Shown: positions 28,056 to 38,109, counted from the stretch's first letter. The stretch: DNA of 64,000 nt from Emiliania huxleyi CCMP1516 (GCF_000372725.1 NW_005200911.1:45550-109549), one strand, 5' to 3'. The notes: generated from the letters alone by a model not told the origin. Translations and numbers: made by a program.

Positions 28056-30666
28056 ACACACGCACACACACACACACACACACACCGCAAGGTGCTTGCA
28101 CTTCCCACAGCCAGCCAGGACCCCCCTCCCGCCCTCTCCTGCGCCCCGACCCCTCGCCCCCTCCCCTCTCGCCGTGCAGTCGGACGTGCTCGAGCGCTCT
28201 GAGGCGCGCCCGTTCGCTCCTGCCGCCCCCACACGGGAGATCGCCCCGAGATCGCCGCAGACACGTGCGAGATGCACTCGAGCTGGCGTGCCGCTCGCTC
28301 AAGCTGAATCATTACACCCCCCCACACACACACACCCACCAACCCCACCACCATCGAGCAGGCGTGCCGCTCGCTCAAGCTGCCGCGCGACACGACGCTC
28401 CGCGCCTGCGCCGAGGCGCGCAATGCTCCGCGCGGCGGGCCACCTCGGCCGCTCTCGGCTCACCTCGGCCGATCTCGGCTCACCCTCGACTCATCTCCCG
28501 CCGAGGCGCGCAACGAGTACACGGCGGGCCGGCTGCGCAAGGACTTCCACGCGGGCCTCCGCGAGCTGGCGGAGCAGGCGGGCGAGGCGGACGCGGCGGC
28601 GCTCACCGCCCGCTTCGAGCTGCCCGTCTTCGCCGTCTCGTCCGTCGACTACCAGAAGCTCGCAGGGCTGCGGCCGGGGGACGGGCCGCCCCGCGTGTGG
28701 CGCGCCGGAGGAGACGGGCACGGCCGGCAGCTCGAGCCGTCCACGAGCCTTCTCGGAGCCGTCCCTGCAGGCGCTCGCAGGAGGAGAGTGGCATCCCGCG
28801 CCTCGCTCGGCACGTGCGGCGGCAGGCGCTCCCTCCCTCCCCCNNNNNNNNNNNNNNNNNNNNNNNNNNNNNNNNNNNNNNNNNNNNNNNNNNNNNNNNN
28901 NNNNNNNNNNNNNNNNNNNNNNNNNNNNNNNNNNNNNNNNNNNAGTGGGGCGTAGGGCCGGGCAAGTTGGCTAACTGGGAGGAGCCCAAGCCCAAGGGGG
29001 GGGTCCCGGGCCAGGGGCCGTGCTGACCCTCCCTCGCCCCCCCCTGCCTCGCCTTCTCCCTCTCCTCCTCATTCCTCCCACCCCGTTGCGTCAGGCGCTC
29101 GTCCGTCGCAGGGAGATCTCGCTCCGCCGCTGCCTCGGCATGCGCGACTTGGCGCGCTCGTCCCTCACGCTGCTCGAGTGTGAGTCGCGGCTGCCGCAGG
29201 CGTGGTCGAGGGGCATGGCCCAAGCGACGCGTCCACGACGCGTCCCCGACATGGGCATACGTGTGCCGCAGGCGACGCGCGACTCTCTCCGCGCCGCGTA
29301 CGACCAGCGCGCCGCCGAGGCGCAGCGCCGGCTCAAGGCGGCGTGCAAGGCGGCCGAGGACGCCGTGCGGGCCTCCTTCGACACGCAGGTCGCGCCGCAG
29401 CTGCAGCAGGGCGCCGCCTCCGCCGCCTCCGAGGCGCTCTCCACCGCCGGGGCGTGGGGCATCTCCGTGACGCAGGGCGGGCTGCACTGGGCGACGTACA
29501 AGGCGACCACGCGCCGGCACGGCGTCTTCCGGCGCCGATCAGCGACCGGACTCGCAGCCGTGCCGCCGCCTCGTGCGGTGATGCGCCGCCACCCCTGCCG
29601 GCAGGCTCAACATGAACGAGGCGCTGACGGCGCCCATCCTCAAGGCGGTGTCGGTGCAGTGGGAGCGCGCCTTCCTCTCGGGCCTCCAGACGACCCTCGA
29701 CTCGCTCCGCGACGAGGTGCGCGCCGCGCTCGACGCCTTCCACGCCTCCTTCACCGCCGCCCTCGCGGACGCCTCCGTCCCGTCCGCCGGCCTCGGCGCC
29801 GCTCCGTGCGACTCGCTCGTGTCGGCGCTCGCCGGAGTCCTGTCCGAGGTGCGCGAGGCGGCGCAAAAGCAGCAGCGCGAGCTCTCGCGCGGCATCGAGC
29901 CGATCGTGCAGGGGCGGATGCTGCCCGGGTACGACACCGCCACCGCCGAGGCCGGCACCGGCTCCCACCGGCGGCGCGTGGCCATCCTCGAGCAGCACGT
30001 GCGGGCGGAGGCGCCGAAGATGTTTCGTGCGGCCGCGGACGGCGCGCCGTCCGACTGTCGCCGCCGCACCCCCCCCCCCCCCTTCCCCTGCCCTCCCTCG
30101 TGGGAGAGCTGTGTGTCGCCGAGAGCTGTGTGTCGCCATGAGCTGTGCGACCGCGCGCGCGCCCCGCAGGCATCATCTCCAAGCTCGAGGAGATGCGAGA
30201 CGGCCTCGGCAAGACGCTCGAGCGGGAGGTGCTGCAGCGGACCCTCTCCGGGTTGCGCTCCGCCTACGCGCCCGCGTGGGACGAGGTGGGCGAGAGCACG
30301 CTGCAGGCGCGCCGCAAGCTCGCGCCCCCCTGCCGCGAGGTGCTCATCGCGGCCAACGACGCCGTCCGCCGGCTCGAGGCGGCGCCTGGCCGTTCGGCCG
30401 GCGCCGGCACCAACGGCGGCGGCGGAGGAGGCGGCAACGGCGGCGACGCCGACGGAGGGAAGGGAAGCGACGACGACGAGGAGGTGACTGACGTCACTGA
30501 CGCGGCACATGCCGCCAAGCGCGCCCGCCAGGCAGCGGACACCATCGATCTCGACGACTTGCCGGCCGACGACTGCAGCGCCATGCCAGACACGGAGCAG
30601 CCGCAGGGGGCTGCGCCGGTCGGAGGCATGCCGGTGCGCGTCAAGTCGGAGGGAGCGGTTGCCTGA
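25838..30666 (+). CDS. NUGGC: NUGGC/SLIP-GC-like large nuclear GTPase with N-terminal SAM-type domain
   Basis: Dynamin-class P-loop GTPase of the SLIP-GC family. From Met 25838, residues ~8-75 look like a sterile-alpha-motif (AAWLRAHTPSDWAEEVASYA, then TKFGRKRKLKLLLDEH), followed by an Ala/Pro linker. The GTPase has VVVVGNTGAGKSTLLNALL (P-loop), LPTNGMRACTAALIELRH (switch I), ATGAVLVDAPG joined to VHDDNSARD (G3), and VWIVSNIVRAVNDKTAKDLL. The tail contains ACAEARNEYTAGRLRKDF, GGLHWATYKATTRRHGVF and NEALTAPILKAVSVQWERAF, all family-typical. Frame-supported exons after 27374 are: 27374-27568, 27634-27697, 27770-27963, 28180-28203, 28362-28415, 28506-28699, 28771-28825, 29095-29199, 29272-29531, 29605-30041 and 30170-30666. 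Ten of the eleven introns from 27204 onward are GC-AG; 27569-27633 is GT-AG. The 5' joins at 26654-27203 are not fully resolved. The C-terminus is acidic and ends with RVKSEG, a possible sumoylation site. A 100-N gap lies in one intron. Confidence 0.85.
27978..28085 (+). repeat. (CA)n microsatellite inside a NUGGC intron
   Basis: ACACGCACACACAC-type repeats with occasional CG interruptions fill about half of the 216-bp intron 27964-28179. They give rise to meaningless His/Thr ORFs. Confidence 0.9.
28844..28943. other. Assembly gap of 100 N
   Basis: A run of exactly 100 N, the usual placeholder for a gap of unknown size. By reading frame it lies within an intron (28826-29094) of the NUGGC-like gene, between HVRRQ and ALVRRREISL, so no exon need be missing. 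Confidence 0.97.
28944..29043 (+). repeat. Copy of a DUF3119 exon/intron junction inside a NUGGC intron
   Basis: About 100 bases starting AGTGGGGCGTAGGGCCGGGC match 24813-24912 at roughly 88%. The source covers the end of DUF3119 exon 2 (GPGKWANSEEAKAKGAVPGQ) and the start of its intron. The copy begins at the gap edge, so it may extend into unsequenced DNA. It is not in a coding frame here. Confidence 0.8.
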
Positions 30667-30779
30667 GCGTGCGGTGGCTGTCCCGGTCCTCGCTTCACAG
30701 CTCACTGTACTCTGGTTTGGCGCCTTGTCGCGAGTGTGCTGTGGGTCGGGATTGTTGCCAATGCGCAACGTGGCTCGCT

Positions 30780-31672
30780 CTCCATGTCCCGCGCCTCAAG
30801 AAGTCGAAATCTGAGGTGCTGTTTTGTTCAAAGCCGCACCACCTCTACTCAGATCCGACCTCGTTCGACGGCACCGACCTTTCCCCGATCATGTTGCCAA
30901 ACAACGGCTTCATGGAGGTGGTAGATCGATTCATCTCGATTCCCGCCATCCCGCGTACCCTCGGCGACATCGCGGTCTCGCGCGAGACGGCGACGACGCA
31001 GCAGCGGTCCCGGTCGACGCCCGCGTCGAGTCGGGTGGCAAGGCATTTGGCGCCCTGCGCGCCTGCGTCTTCGCCTCCCCATCTACTTCCAACAAAGCCA
31101 AAAAGGCGGTCTACGAGGCGATTGTTCTCTCGACCGTCCTCTACGGCTGCGAGACGTGGAGTTTGACCGAGGAGCTGTCCGGCGGCTGCGCTGCATGCAT
31201 GCCCATCACTTACGAGCAATGTGCCGGGTGTCGCGCAGCCAGGCGTGGGAGCATCACATCTCGGCCCAAGAGCTGGGACAGCGGCTGGGGTTGGACTCCA
31301 TCGAGTTCTACATCGCTCGCCGGCAGCTCCGGTGGCTTGGACACGTCAGCCGCATGCCTTACGAGACGAGGCTCCCTCGCCGCTTGCTCTCGGCGTGGGT
31401 GCCCCATCGCCGCCCGATAGGCTCGCCGTCCATGACGTACGGCCGCTCCATCTTCAAGGCGCTCGAGATGTTCCGCATCGACAAGACGCGCTGGCCCGAG
31501 CTCGCCGCGAACCGCAGCGCATGGCGCGAGACCTTGCGGACGGGCGTTGCCCCGCCAGCCTTTTGGCCGCAGCTCCACCGCCGCAGGCCAAGCCCCTGTC
31601 GCGCACAAAGCTCCCGCGCGCAGCAGACCCAAGCCAAGATGAATGAGTCGCTCCGCCGGGAGCGTCTCACAT
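30780..31672 (+). mobile_element. 5'-truncated LINE (non-LTR retrotransposon) reverse-transcriptase 3' end
   Basis: Translated pieces in three frames align in order with the C-terminal part of LINE reverse transcriptases. They are KSKSEVLFCSK, PNNGFMEVVDRFI, GKAFGALRACVFAS, KKAVYEAIVLSTVLYGCETW, then ARRQLRWLGHVSRMPYETRL and PRRLLSAWVPHRRP. The frame changes near 31000 and 31170 show it is dead. The last frame stays open to a stop at 31672, followed by a CACACA-rich tail. It begins ~115 bases after the NUGGC stop and is in the same orientation, so it could now supply that gene's 3' UTR. Confidence 0.85.
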
Positions 31673-32402
31673 GACAACATACACACACCAGCTGACGCAC
31701 ACACATACATTCATTCATGACTCTCAGTCAGCGCTTTGATCCCAATCACGACACATGCGTGACTCGCCTAGTGTGGAAACGCCGTGTACCGTGGGGCCTT
31801 GTTGTCCTAGCACGGGAGGACCCGTGTGGACCGGAGGTAACAGCAGCAGCAGCAGCAGAACACCTCCATCCAAGATCCCTGCCGCCCCTCTGCCCGCGGG
31901 GGTCGCACCGGGCGGGCTGCACACGTGCACATCCACGCGATCTATATAGACATCGTACATGCCGTACAGTACAGATGTACAGGCCGCTACGGAGACGCAG
32001 CCCAGTAAATGAGGAGGACAAGTTTTTAATCGTCAAATGCTTTTCTTTCCACTCTCGACATGTTACACGCATCCCCGGCAGAGCGGGCCGATAGTATGCG
32101 TTGCGCAATTGGCATGCCCCGCCAGCACGTTGTCACTACTAGAGGCGCAACACGACTGACAAGTTGGACATGAAGACCGGGTCTTCACGCGGGACAGCCG
32201 CGCAAAGGGGGTTCCGCCAACGGAGTGCGGGCGACAACGGGCGGGGTGGATAGCAAGGCTACCCTCGCACACACACCCTCGACTCGCGATATGTGTCCGC
32301 CACAGTGTCCTCTCGTCATATGCAAATCGACAGAGCGGCTCCTTCTTGGCCGAGCGGCTCCTTCTTGGCTCTGGGAGCTCCCGCTAACGCGGGCGCTTCA
32401 CT
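31673..32402. other. Intergenic, no gene seen
   Basis: Contains a (CAG)6-7 tract at about 31838-31858 and a lower-GC part around 32000-32060. The tandem pair GGCTCCTTCTTGGCCGAGC / GGCTCCTTCTTGGCTCTGG is at 32336-32375. No ORF has protein character. Confidence 0.45.
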
Positions 32403-32503
32403 TTAGTCGAGCTGATCCAGGAAGCCGGACTCCTCGATCACGGCACACGGCGCCTCGATCTCTTCCTCCGAGTCGCTGACGTCGAAGTCCACAAACTCCG
32501 AGG

Positions 32504-32567
<64 letters not shown>

Positions 32568-33743
32568 GCCGAGCCCCGCGAGTGCGGCAGCAGCCTCGCC
32601 GAGGTGAGCCCCCGACTCCTCTTCCTCCGGCTCGTCCTCCGAGACTTCGTCCCACTCGTCGTCCTCCGGATCCTCCCACTGCTGATTCTCCTCCTTCTGC
32701 CCCTCCTCCTCCCCCTCCGCCGCACGTACCATGTACGGCGGAAGTCCGTCGGGAACGCTCCCTCCGCGAAGCGACGAGTAGGCCGCGTAGGCGAGTAAAG
32801 AGGGACCGACGGCGGGCGGCAACGCGTCGGACGGCGGCGATGGCGGCAACGCCTTTGATGGCGGCAAGGCGGCGAGGCGGGAGATGGCAGTCGCCGCTGC
32901 GCTGGCCGTCGTCGCCGCCAGCTTGGTGGCAGCGTGACACTTCTCCTCCCCCTCGCGGATCGGCAGCGACCCCGGGAAGAAGGTCGATTTTGCTTTCAGA
33001 AGGCCGAGGAGCTCACGCTCAGCTGCAGCCGCGGCGGTGATGGCGCAGCTCGACCACGCCTCCGCCTCTCGCTGGTACCGTCGTGCGAGTGCGTCGCGGT
33101 CGGCCGGCAAGGCTCCGGGCCAGGGCACCTCTTCGTACAGCGGGTGGGCGAAAGGCTCGGCGTTCTCCGCCCGCGTGTCATCGATCACAGCAGGTCCGCT
33201 GCCGCCACTGCCGCTCCCGCACTGAGGTCCGATGAAGACGAGTGAGCCCCAGGGCGAGCAGGAACGGTGCTGCCAGAGCAACTGACGCTCGACAAACGGT
33301 GGAGGCGGCGGCTCGAGCTCGGGGCCGAGGGAGGGCAACGAAGAGGGCAACGAAGAGGGCAACGAAGAGGGCGAGGGACGAACGTTGTCGTTGAGAGACG
33401 CAGTGAGGGCGGCTCGAAGATTCGCCTCCTCCTCCTCGCGGGAGCGTGGCGCGTGTAGGCCAGGGTCGTAAAACCCTGCGCCCCGGTGGCGCCCCCAGCC
33501 GCCGACCTCGCCCCGAAAGCGCTTCTTTTGGTACGAGGTCTCCCTGCGGCCATCGCGGTCGACATGGCGAAGCAAGGCGGAGCGCGCCGCCCTGCAACCG
33601 TTCTGAGAGAAGCGCGTGCGCTCCTCGTCGTCGGTAGTGCTGAGGCCGTCATCGCAAAGGTACCCGCGCCTCCGCCAGTCCACACCGAACCCCTGCAGGT
33701 GCTTGGCGCGCGGCCGACGCTGCCGCTTACGTTCCTCGTCCAT
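32403..33743 (-). CDS. Unrecognised acidic protein with UIM-like motif and poly-Ala tract
   Basis: Intact ORF; I start at Met 33743 (MDEERKRQRRPRAKH), giving 446 aa. An open frame extends upstream to 33905 but is Arg/Cys-rich and unlikely. The N-terminus is basic with a nuclear-localisation-like patch (KRQRRPRAK). At about residue 105 is EEEEANLRAALTASLNDN, which fits the ubiquitin-interacting motif pattern (acidic run, Leu, Ala, Ser). Next comes a Ser/Leu repeat (SSLP x4). Residues ~180-300 look globular (HPLYEEVPWPGALPADRDAL, then RRYQREAEAWSSCAITAAAA). The C-terminus is strongly acidic (EDPEDDEWDEVSEDEPEEEE), is broken by about 21 alanines, and ends EESGFLDQLD. A nuclear, ubiquitin-linked role is a guess from motifs only. 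Confidence 0.65.
32502..32573 (+). repeat. (CCG)n trinucleotide repeat encoding poly-Ala
   Basis: About 24 nearly pure GCC/CCG units; on the minus strand they are GCG/GGC codons for the alanine run of the 33743-32403 protein. Such tracts are length-variable and may differ between strains. Confidence 0.9.
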
Positions 33744-34312
33744 CGGCCGACGCGTCACCGGCTGCCGGCGGGTTGCGGGGCGCGAGAATAAGCGCGAAGG
33801 CGGCAGACCTAGCCCGTGTGAAGTGCGCGCTCGTACGCAGCACGCGCATCTCAAGCGCCTAGCCGCCCGGAATGACACTCGAGCGCCTTTTTTTTGCCGG
33901 ATCATTGGACGCCGACAGGAATGGCTCGCCGATACGAGGGTTCGGGTTTATTCCACCGCGCATAACAGTGAAAGGAATAGCAGGACCCAGGGTGGGCGGG
34001 CGGTCGGTCGGTCGATCGGTGCGTACCAACCAAACCACGAACCAACCATACATACATACATACTCGAGTACCAGCCAGGCCAGCCAGCAAGCAAAGCAAG
34101 CAAAAAAAAGCAAAGAAGCATAAAAGCTAGTATGGGCTGGGGCTGCTTGGGGCTGGGGAAAGACGCGGAATGAGGCGGACGGAGATGCGAGGGCGTGTAG
34201 CCGGAAGTGTTGATGTGGGGGTGGAGGCGGAGGTGGATGCGTCCCAAACTTTGGTCGGGACAGAGCAAGCCGCACCGCGGGCCGGGCCCCTCCCCCTCTC
34301 AATCCCTCGAAG
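33744..34312. other. Divergent intergenic region
   Basis: Upstream region of both the minus-strand 33743 gene and the plus-strand 34313 gene. It contains GGTCGGTCGGTCGATCGGT at 33999-34020, CATACATACATA at 34050-34062 and an A-rich stretch (AAGCAAAAAAAAGC) near 34095. No gene. Confidence 0.45.
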
Positions 34313-35068
34313 ATGGCCTGGTGGACGCGCCTACGCGCCATGCTCCCCTCAGGCCCGCCGGGGCCGCTCTTCCACAGCACGATCCTCTGCTGCCAAACCG
34401 GAGGCCTCACCTTTGGCATACGCACCTACCTGAAGGAGGGCGACCGGCAGCGGCTTCAAAAGGCAGAGGCGGCGGCCGTCGAGGACAGCCGGCGCGCCGA
34501 CGCCGCCGCGATGCACGCTCTCGACAGAACGGCCGCCTACTTCAATGCGCGGCGGCCCGAGCGGATGGTCCTCGAACTCGAGGCATACCGGATGCGGAAG
34601 GAGCCGTCCAGCCGCTCATGGAATGGCTGGGGCTCTGGCGGCGGCGGCGGCTCGTCACCGGCTGGCTGGGCCGACGCCTGGCTCGAACGACGCGTGGGGC
34701 TCGACGAGGAGGCGATGGCGATGGAGGGGCACCGCGTGGAGCTCAAGAACCTTTGGTTCCTAGCAAAGCAGGCGTGGGAGGGGCATCCGGCTCAACGCGA
34801 GCTCATGCGGGACTTCTTCTTCACCGCGCCGCTCAATCATGCCCTCGCGGTGCGCTGCCTGCGGCTACTGGAGCCGATGGACGTGGCGCGAACCCGCCGA
34901 CGCGGGATGGACTATGAGCGGCCCTCAATTTATCCGTGGCTGGCCGATATGTATTGCATCGGCGACCAGCCGGCGGGGCCGCTCGGGGGCTCTAAACACG
35001 CGGCGGAGAGGCGCACACCATGGTGGTTTATCGACGCACGGCGCGGACAGAACCGCGCGGTGCTGTGA
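34313..35068 (+). CDS. Unrecognised 251-aa protein
   Basis: Complete single-exon ORF with a balanced, non-repetitive composition that argues for a real protein. The N-terminus (MAWWTRLRAMLPSGPPGPLF) has no clear signal peptide. An Ala/Glu/Arg-rich helix (KAEAAAVEDSRRADAAAMHA) follows, then a Gly/Ser linker (GWGSGGGGGSSP). The C-terminal half is a likely helical domain (VELKNLWFLAKQAWEGHPAQ, DFFFTAPLNHALAVRCLRLL). It ends with a Trp-rich segment (SIYPWLADMYCIGD, TPWWFIDARRG). I recognise no family. It is transcribed away from the 33743 gene. Confidence 0.55.
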   Translation: MAWWTRLRAMLPSGPPGPLFHSTILCCQTGGLTFGIRTYLKEGDRQRLQKAEAAAVEDSRRADAAAMHALDRTAAYFNARRPERMVLELEAYRMRKEPSSRSWNGWGSGGGGGSSPAGWADAWLERRVGLDEEAMAMEGHRVELKNLWFLAKQAWEGHPAQRELMRDFFFTAPLNHALAVRCLRLLEPMDVARTRRRGMDYERPSIYPWLADMYCIGDQPAGPLGGSKHAAERRTPWWFIDARRGQNRAVL

Positions 35069-35204
35069 GGATACCACCTCGTGCACAGCACCACGCTCCA
35101 CGGTGTCGGTGTGCTTGTGTGAGACCCCGACGATAATGAGGATCTTGTTGGGCCAGCAGCAGCACACGCTCGGTGTAGGGAAGGTAGTCAAGAAAAGACT
35201 GAGC

Positions 35205-35512
35205 CCTGGCTGTCAGGCTGTCAGGTGCTGTCAGGTGATCTGTCGGGCTGTCGGGCAGCTGTCAGGCACTGTCAGGTGCCTCTGTCAGACCAGCTGTCAG
35301 GTGCTGTCAGTGCTGTCGGGTGCTGTCGGGTGCATGTCTGACAGGCGAGGGGTTCTGTAGCTGTCAGGTGCTGTCGGAGCTGTCGGGTGTTGCTGTCAGA
35401 CGCTGTCGGAGCTGTCAGAGCTGTCAGGCTGCTGCTGCTGTCAGACGGTGGGCTGTTACTGTCAGGTGCTGTCAGGTGGTGCTGTCGGGGTGCTGTCAGG
35501 CTCTGACACACA
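35205..35512 (+). repeat. CTGTCAGG degenerate array, left
   Basis: Thirty or so units of CTGTCAGG / CTGTCGGG with 1-8 bp spacers. A second array of the same unit in the same orientation lies at 36275-36525, and together they bracket an ORF fragment. Confidence 0.85.
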
Positions 35513-35580
35513 CCAGCCACACTTATGACACTATCAAGAGGAGATCAAGCAGGACTCTACTACACATACATACTCTAGCC

Positions 35581-36062
35581 TCTACTCTGCCTCCGGTCCC
35601 ACCATCTTTTTCATGGTGGACGTCACCATCTTCTTGTCTGCCGCACTGAGAGAATAGCAGAGAGGCAGGGTGGAGTGCTTCTTCAGGTACACCTTGCTGA
35701 TGATCTGGTAGTTGCTGGTCCAGCGGAGGCCTCCCCATCGTTGTCGCTCGTCAGCTTGTAGTACTTGCACGCTCTGTTCTGGTAGCGCGGGCCGTCTGGG
35801 GGGGTCCTGTCACCCTTCACCTCACGGTACCACCGGAGGATAAAGAGGCCCTTGGGGTCGTTGATGAAGACCCCGTTGCTGCGCTGACTCATGGAGAGCT
35901 GGCGCAGGTACTCTGCGCTGGAGCTGCCAGTGGCGCGGCGCGCGTCTACTGTGCCGTCGGCGACGGCCACCTGCTCAATGTTGCCGATGGCAAAGACCTT
36001 GGAGCTGTCCTTGGAGACGGCCACCCCCACCCAGACGCCGTAGGCATATGACTGTAGGGCCC
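35581..36062 (-). pseudogene. Unrecognised ORF fragment between CTGTCAGG arrays
   Basis: On the minus strand, YAYGVWVGVAVSKDSSKVFA (from ~36055) continues through IGNIEQVAVADGTVDARRA and RSNGVFINDPKGLFILRWYR to ACKYYKLTSDNDG. After a one-base frame change near 35735 it resumes as LRWTSNYQIISKVYLKKHS and ends SAADKKMVTSTMKKMVGPEAE at 35581. The strand pattern recalls small chromatin-type barrels (BAH or Tudor-like) found in some transposon proteins, but I cannot name the family. With no start and a frameshift, it is probably the end of a mobile-element protein. Confidence 0.5.
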
Positions 36063-36274
36063 CAGAAGGCTAGCTGGTAGCTTCATTTGTAGTAGCACAG
36101 CCGCCGGTGCTAGAGAGGGATCCGCAGAGGTGGCGGGCGGGAGGGTTGAGAGAGAGACCCATGACCATCCCATGACTACATGGACATGGACCACACTCAC
36201 ATGTCTTTGCATGTAACTTTGTTATACCCTCAATGGGGCACAAGAAAGAGGCTCTACGGGGTCTGTGTACGGTC

Positions 36275-36525
36275 TGTGCTGCTGTCGGGCTGTCAGGCTG
36301 TCAGCGCTGCTGTCAGGCCACTGTGTGCTGTCGGGCTGTCAGGCAGCTGTCAGGCTGTCACGTTAGGGCCTGACAGCGACGGAACCCCTCGCCTGCCAGA
36401 CTCTGCTGTCAGGCTGTCAGACACGTGCTGTCAGACTGTCAGAGAAAGTGCTGTCAGCGCTGTCAGGCTGTCGGGCACTGTCAGGCGCTGTCCGGGGGTT
36501 GCTGTCAGGCTGTCAGACCAGGGCT
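36275..36525 (+). repeat. CTGTCAGG degenerate array, right
   Basis: Same unit and same orientation as 35205-35512 (CTGTCGGGCTGTCAGGCTGT and so on). The phrase GGAACCCCTCGCCTG here is the inverse of GGCGAGGGGTTC in the left array (near 35343), so short parts are also inverted. Confidence 0.85.
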
Positions 36526-36767
36526 CAGAGAAAAGAGCTCAAATTTATGCCCCAAAATAGAACGTCGAAGGAGCGCACACTGCACACATAGCACAACTCA
36601 CCCCACACACAAAGAACCCTGCACAAAGATCGCACGGGCGGGGACCTGTTCCTTTTTACCCAACACAGTAAGGTGTCCGTTTTTATTTATTTATTTAACA
36701 AAGGAGCACACGTTTCTAATAGAAGATGTTGCACGCTGTCGCCCCCCCCCTTCCATCCCCGGAATCC
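36526..36767. other. Short intergenic stretch
   Basis: AT-richer sequence with TTTTTATTTATTTATTTAAC near 36680, which is the likely 3' end region (minus-strand TAAATAAATAAA) of the AlaX gene. No gene. Confidence 0.5.
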
Positions 36768-38109
36768 TTACCCATCGAGCACGGTGTACGAAATCCGCGT
36801 CACCTTGCCCTTCCCCTTGACGGCCTCGACCTTGACGGCGCCTACAGCGGAACACGCACGCGGCGGGCTGTGGCGGCGAGACGGCCGAGAATGCGCTCCT
36901 CCTCCCGCATCGGGCGGCCTAGCTCCCTCGTGTCTGCGACGTGCGTCCCTCCGCACGGGCAGACCATGCCTCCCACCCCGACCACACGCACCCACCCCTT
37001 GCCCCAAAGCGCCGGGTCGGACGGGATGGTGTTGGGCGAGCAGTAGTCGCCCAGCGCCGTCGCGTCCACCGTCTGCACCGTCGAAGGCACCGCCCGCGCG
37101 ATGAGCTCATCCATCGCCGCCTACGCGCGAAGCCTCCCTCAGCTTCCGCGAACCTTCCGGGAAGCGGCGGTGTGTGGATGGCCGGTCGGCCGCCTGCAGC
37201 TTCGGCAGCAGCGCCTCTCGCTCGCTCGCCTCGAGCTTGCCCTCGTACTCGACGTACGCGCCTGCTCGCAGCAGCGAGGGGCGTTGGGCAGCACGCCGCG
37301 GACACACACCATGGAAGCAAAGACGCGCCACCGCCGCCCTCGCCGCCGCCACTCTCACCGCCCTCTCCACCGCCACTCTCACCAAACCCGTTCCCCGCCG
37401 CCGCCGCCGCCGCCGCCGCCCCCGCCGCTGCCGCGCGCCTGGCGTGAAGTGGTACCCCTTGGTCGGCCTCAACGTGCTGCCCGCCTGCGTCATCGCCACG
37501 TCGATGAGGTGGCCGGCAGAGTGGACCCGCGCGTTGTACCTGCGACGAGCAAAGAGGCGCTGATCACGGGTGAGGACGGCGTCTCCCAGGCCGCGCCGCA
37601 CGGCGCCTCCTCGGCGGCTCGTCCACCGCCAGCGACACAGTGTCTCCTGCTCCAAAGTCGGGCGCTGGACCGCCTGGCTCGCCGTCGTGCCTCACGACGC
37701 CCTCGCCGTCCTTCTTGACCATGCGCACGGCCCACGCGGCGCCGCCGCCGGCCCGGGTGAGCGTACCCGTGTCGGCCGGCTGCCCGCCGCCCTGCGCGTG
37801 GAAGCAGGTTTCATCCAGCACTACGGCCCACCCGCCGCCGCCCGCCTTCTCGCCCACCTCCAGCACAGTCGCCTCGGCCGTGAAGAGGTACGTGTCCGCC
37901 TGGTAGAGCAGTTTGGTCGCAGGCAGCGCGCCGCCACCTCCGCCGGCGGCGACTGGCGGCGCCGACTGCTTGACGGTCGCGGCAGGGGCCTTCGTGGGAG
38001 CCTTGAAGTTCGAGGGTTGACTGACGTGCAGCTTTTGGAGAGACACCGGCCTCCCACCCGACGCCACGCCGATGAGCTCGTCGAGGAGGAAGATGCTGCG
38101 GCCAGGCAT
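36768..38109 (-). CDS. AlaX-type alanyl-tRNA editing protein
   Basis: Free-standing editing domain that hydrolyses Ser- or Gly-mischarged tRNA-Ala. Five exons fit by frame: 38109-37607, 37539-37439, 37261-37194, 37120-36919 and 36841-36768 (315 aa). All four introns are GC-AG. Motifs are VVLDETCFHAQGGGQPADTG, then RRYNARVHSAGHLIDVAM (the HxxxH zinc motif), KGYHFTPG joined to AYVEYEGK, and GGMVCPCGGTHVADTRELG (the CxxxH zinc motif). The last exon reads AVKVEAVKGKGKVTRISYTV. The ~65-residue N-terminus (MPGRSIFLLDELIGVASGGR and a Lys/Ala/Pro linker) is not part of the bacterial enzyme. It could be a short interaction helix. Completeness of the zinc ligands suggests an active enzyme in the cytosol. 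Confidence 0.9.

Noticed and set aside
35205-36525. CRISPR array suspected from regularly repeated CTGTCAGG units
   Set aside because: Spacing is irregular (1-8 bp), the repeat is too short, there are no spacers of constant length, and the genome is eukaryotic.
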